This document shows, piece after piece, positions 6,335 to 6,835 of a DNA stretch of 6,835 nt (positions are counted from its first letter, which is position 1; every line of letters begins with the position of its first letter). Under the pieces are notes generated by a model that was not told where the DNA came from, ran no database searches, and saw nothing but the letters and a program-made list of their open reading frames with translations. Made by a program: the position numbers and the translations under genes. Source of the stretch: an uncultured Bacilli bacterium (GTDB lineage: Bacteria > Bacillota_I > Bacilli_A > RF39 > UBA660); contig CANRAX010000060.1 in the NCBI GenBank assembly GCA_947628635.1, forward strand, positions 1-6,835, written 5' to 3'.

Positions 6335-6369
6335 CAGGATATATAATTATATATAATTATCCTGTTTTT
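6335..6369. terminator. Bidirectional terminator between convergent remnants
   Basis: CAGGATA (6335-6341) pairs with TATCCTG (6358-6364), and the centre holds the perfect 12-bp palindrome ATTATATATAAT. The plus strand continues into TTTTT (6365-6369). The minus strand continues into AATTTTTTGC. It therefore serves both the plus-strand fragment on its left and the minus-strand ORF on its right. Confidence 0.65.
6341..6360. repeat. Two tandem copies of a 10-bp unit inside the terminator
   Basis: ATATAATTAT occurs twice back to back and forms the inner part of the terminator hairpin. Copy number could change by slippage and lengthen or shorten the stem. Confidence 0.85.
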
Positions 6370-6387
6370 GAACTTAGAATGAATTTT

Positions 6388-6447
6388 TTAACCTTTATAT
6401 TTGTGATAAATTTCTCGTATAGATTTATACTTTATATGTACATATTG
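6388..6447 (-). other. -1 frame extension of the minus-strand ORF
   Basis: In the -1 frame relative to the small ORF, the codons from 6447 leftward encode QYVHIKYKSIREIYHKYKG and stop at TAA 6390-6388, close to the shared terminator. The segment is basic and aromatic and looks coding. Joined at the A-run it would give a 66-residue protein. Either one A has been lost in the gene or the shift happens in translation. Confidence 0.4.
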
Positions 6448-6587
6448 TTTTTTTTAGAAGAATTATAATCATGGTTAATATGACCATTAGAGTCAAACAT
6501 ATTTTCATCATAGTTATTATCTAAAAAATAGTTCATAAATTGTTCTGATGAAATTATAGGAATTTTATCTTTAGATTCATTTTTCAT
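6432..6587 (-). CDS. Small hypothetical protein, possibly frameshifted
   Basis: A minus-strand ORF of 51 codons starting at the ATG at 6587 (MKNESKDKIPIISSEQF) and ending at TAA 6434-6432. It is hydrophilic, rich in Asn, Asp, Ser and Lys, with no membrane segment or motif I recognise. A TGA lies two codons upstream of the ATG, so it does not extend further. The ribosome site is weak (GAAG almost touching the ATG). A TATAAT at 6599-6594 would place transcription start at or next to the ATG, which hints at a leaderless message, but no good -35 is seen. Near the 3' end an A8 run (6455-6448) encodes Lys-Lys and leads out of a longer coding-like frame. It faces the plus-strand remnants and shares their terminator. 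Its codon pattern looks coding, but its function is unknown and it may be a decaying gene. Confidence 0.45.
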   Translation of the reverse strand: MKNESKDKIPIISSEQFMNYFLDNNYDENMFDSNGHINHDYNSSKKNNMYI

Positions 6588-6638
6588 ACTTCAATTATAG
6601 TCAAAAAAAAAGAAATTTGTAGGAACATAAATTTCACA

Positions 6639-6670
6639 ATTTGTACTATTTACAAATGCAAACATTTGTA
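6639..6670. repeat. Two mutually exclusive hairpins at the left end of the tnpB element
   Basis: TACAAATG (6651-6658) pairs perfectly with CATTTGTA (6663-6670) around the loop CAAA. The same TACAAAT arm can instead pair with ATTTGTA at 6639-6645 around the loop CTATT, so only one hairpin forms at a time. A third ATTTGTA copy lies at 6615-6621. Subterminal hairpins are a hallmark of IS200/IS605 ends, so this is probably part of the element's left end. The exact boundary cannot be fixed here. Confidence 0.6.
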
Positions 6671-6677
6671 TTATTAT
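6649..6677 (+). promoter_or_regulatory. Promoter for tnpB, overlapping the hairpin
   Basis: TTTACA (6649-6654, 5 of 6 to consensus) and TATTAT (6672-6677, 5 of 6) are separated by 17 nt. The 8-bp hairpin occupies most of the -35 and the spacer. Predicted transcription start is near 6684, just before the ribosome site. Confidence 0.6.
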
Positions 6678-6686
6678 TAAATTGCT

Positions 6687-6693
6687 AGGGGGA
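6687..6693 (+). promoter_or_regulatory. Shine-Dalgarno of tnpB without a matching standard start codon
   Basis: AGGGGGA is a strong ribosome site. The ATG directly after it (6694) gives only MNNLN and a stop. The codon 7 nt downstream in the tnpB frame is ATC (6701), followed by TTA, ATT, AAT, AAA. Confidence 0.6.
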
Positions 6694-6700
6694 ATGAACA

Positions 6701-6835
6701 ATCTTAATTAATAAAGCATATAAGTTTAGAATTTATCTAAATGAAGAACAAAAGATTTTTATTAATAAATGTATTGGTAGTAGTCGCTTTGTTTATAATT
6801 ATTATTTGAATAAAAAAGAAGAACTTTATAAAAAT
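6701..6835 (+). mobile_element. tnpB: IS200/IS605-family tnpB (OrfB), 5' part, start codon doubtful
   Basis: The frame encodes INKAYKFRIYLNEEQKIFIN, then SSRFVYNYYLNKKEELYKN, to the end of the window. This is the conserved N-terminal helix-turn-helix region of TnpB (OrfB_IS605), the RNA-guided nuclease of IS200/IS605 and IS1341-type elements and the ancestor of Cas12 proteins. The usual RxYPN motif reads RIYLN here. The rest, including the RuvC and zinc-ribbon domains, lies outside the window, so integrity is unknown. The gene has its own promoter and a strong ribosome site, but in this frame a TGA lies at 6695-6697 and no ATG, GTG or TTG follows before the conserved region. Initiation would have to use ATC (6701) or ATT (6707), or the start has been lost. 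No tnpA is found to its left, which suggests a tnpB-only (IS1341-like) element or a tnpA elsewhere. Confidence 0.82.

Noticed and set aside
6594..6599. TATAAT on the minus strand as a normal promoter for the small ORF
   Set aside because: It is so close that transcription would begin at the start codon, and no -35 fits. Kept only as a note on a possible leaderless message.
1..6835. CRISPR array, tRNA or rRNA genes
   Set aside because: No regularly spaced repeats, no cloverleaf-like sequence and no rRNA-like GC-richer stretch were seen.

Overview
The window is strongly AT-rich DNA from a low-GC Gram-positive (Bacillota/Mycoplasmatota-like) bacterium, most likely a gut commensal. The evidence is A/T-ending codons, strong purine-rich Shine-Dalgarno sites, a Gram-positive-style Ig-like/polysaccharide deacetylase and a choloylglycine (bile salt) hydrolase. 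All tryptophans in the intact genes are TGG, every intact gene ends in TAA or TAG, and a CGG arginine codon is used, so nothing points to a reassigned TGA codon. I cannot name the species.

Left part (1-5772): a tightly packed run of five plus-strand genes. They are (1) the C-terminal half of a MATE/MVF-type (SpoVB/MurJ-like) lipid-linked glycan flippase cut by the window edge; (2) an unusually long fold-type I PLP aminotransferase; (3) an ATP-grasp ligase with a hydrophobic N-terminal extension, overlapping gene 2 by 29 nt; (4) a membrane-anchored polysaccharide deacetylase with two Ig-like repeats; (5) a choloylglycine hydrolase with a Cys2 nucleophile. A rho-independent terminator follows gene 5. 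Genes 1-3 look like one translationally coupled unit. An amino-group enzyme, a carboxylate-amine ligase and a flippase together suggest that an amino acid-like group is made and attached to a small or lipid-linked molecule that is then exported. Genes 4 and 5 act on the wall polysaccharide and on amide-bonded small molecules such as bile salts. The joint pathway is inference.

Right part (5773-6835): no intact plus-strand gene, but it is not empty. It holds a good promoter leading into a decayed small membrane-protein gene (YgjV-like), then a truncated fragment resembling the start of a uracil-DNA-glycosylase-superfamily protein. A bidirectional terminator with a tandem 10-bp repeat separates these from a convergent small minus-strand ORF, which has an A8 run at which a -1 shift restores a longer reading frame. 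At the right edge is the left end and first ~45 codons of an IS200/IS605-type tnpB, with a perfect hairpin sitting inside its promoter and no tnpA to its left. The tnpB frame has no standard start codon where the Shine-Dalgarno predicts it. This half reads as an accessory, decaying segment next to an insertion element.
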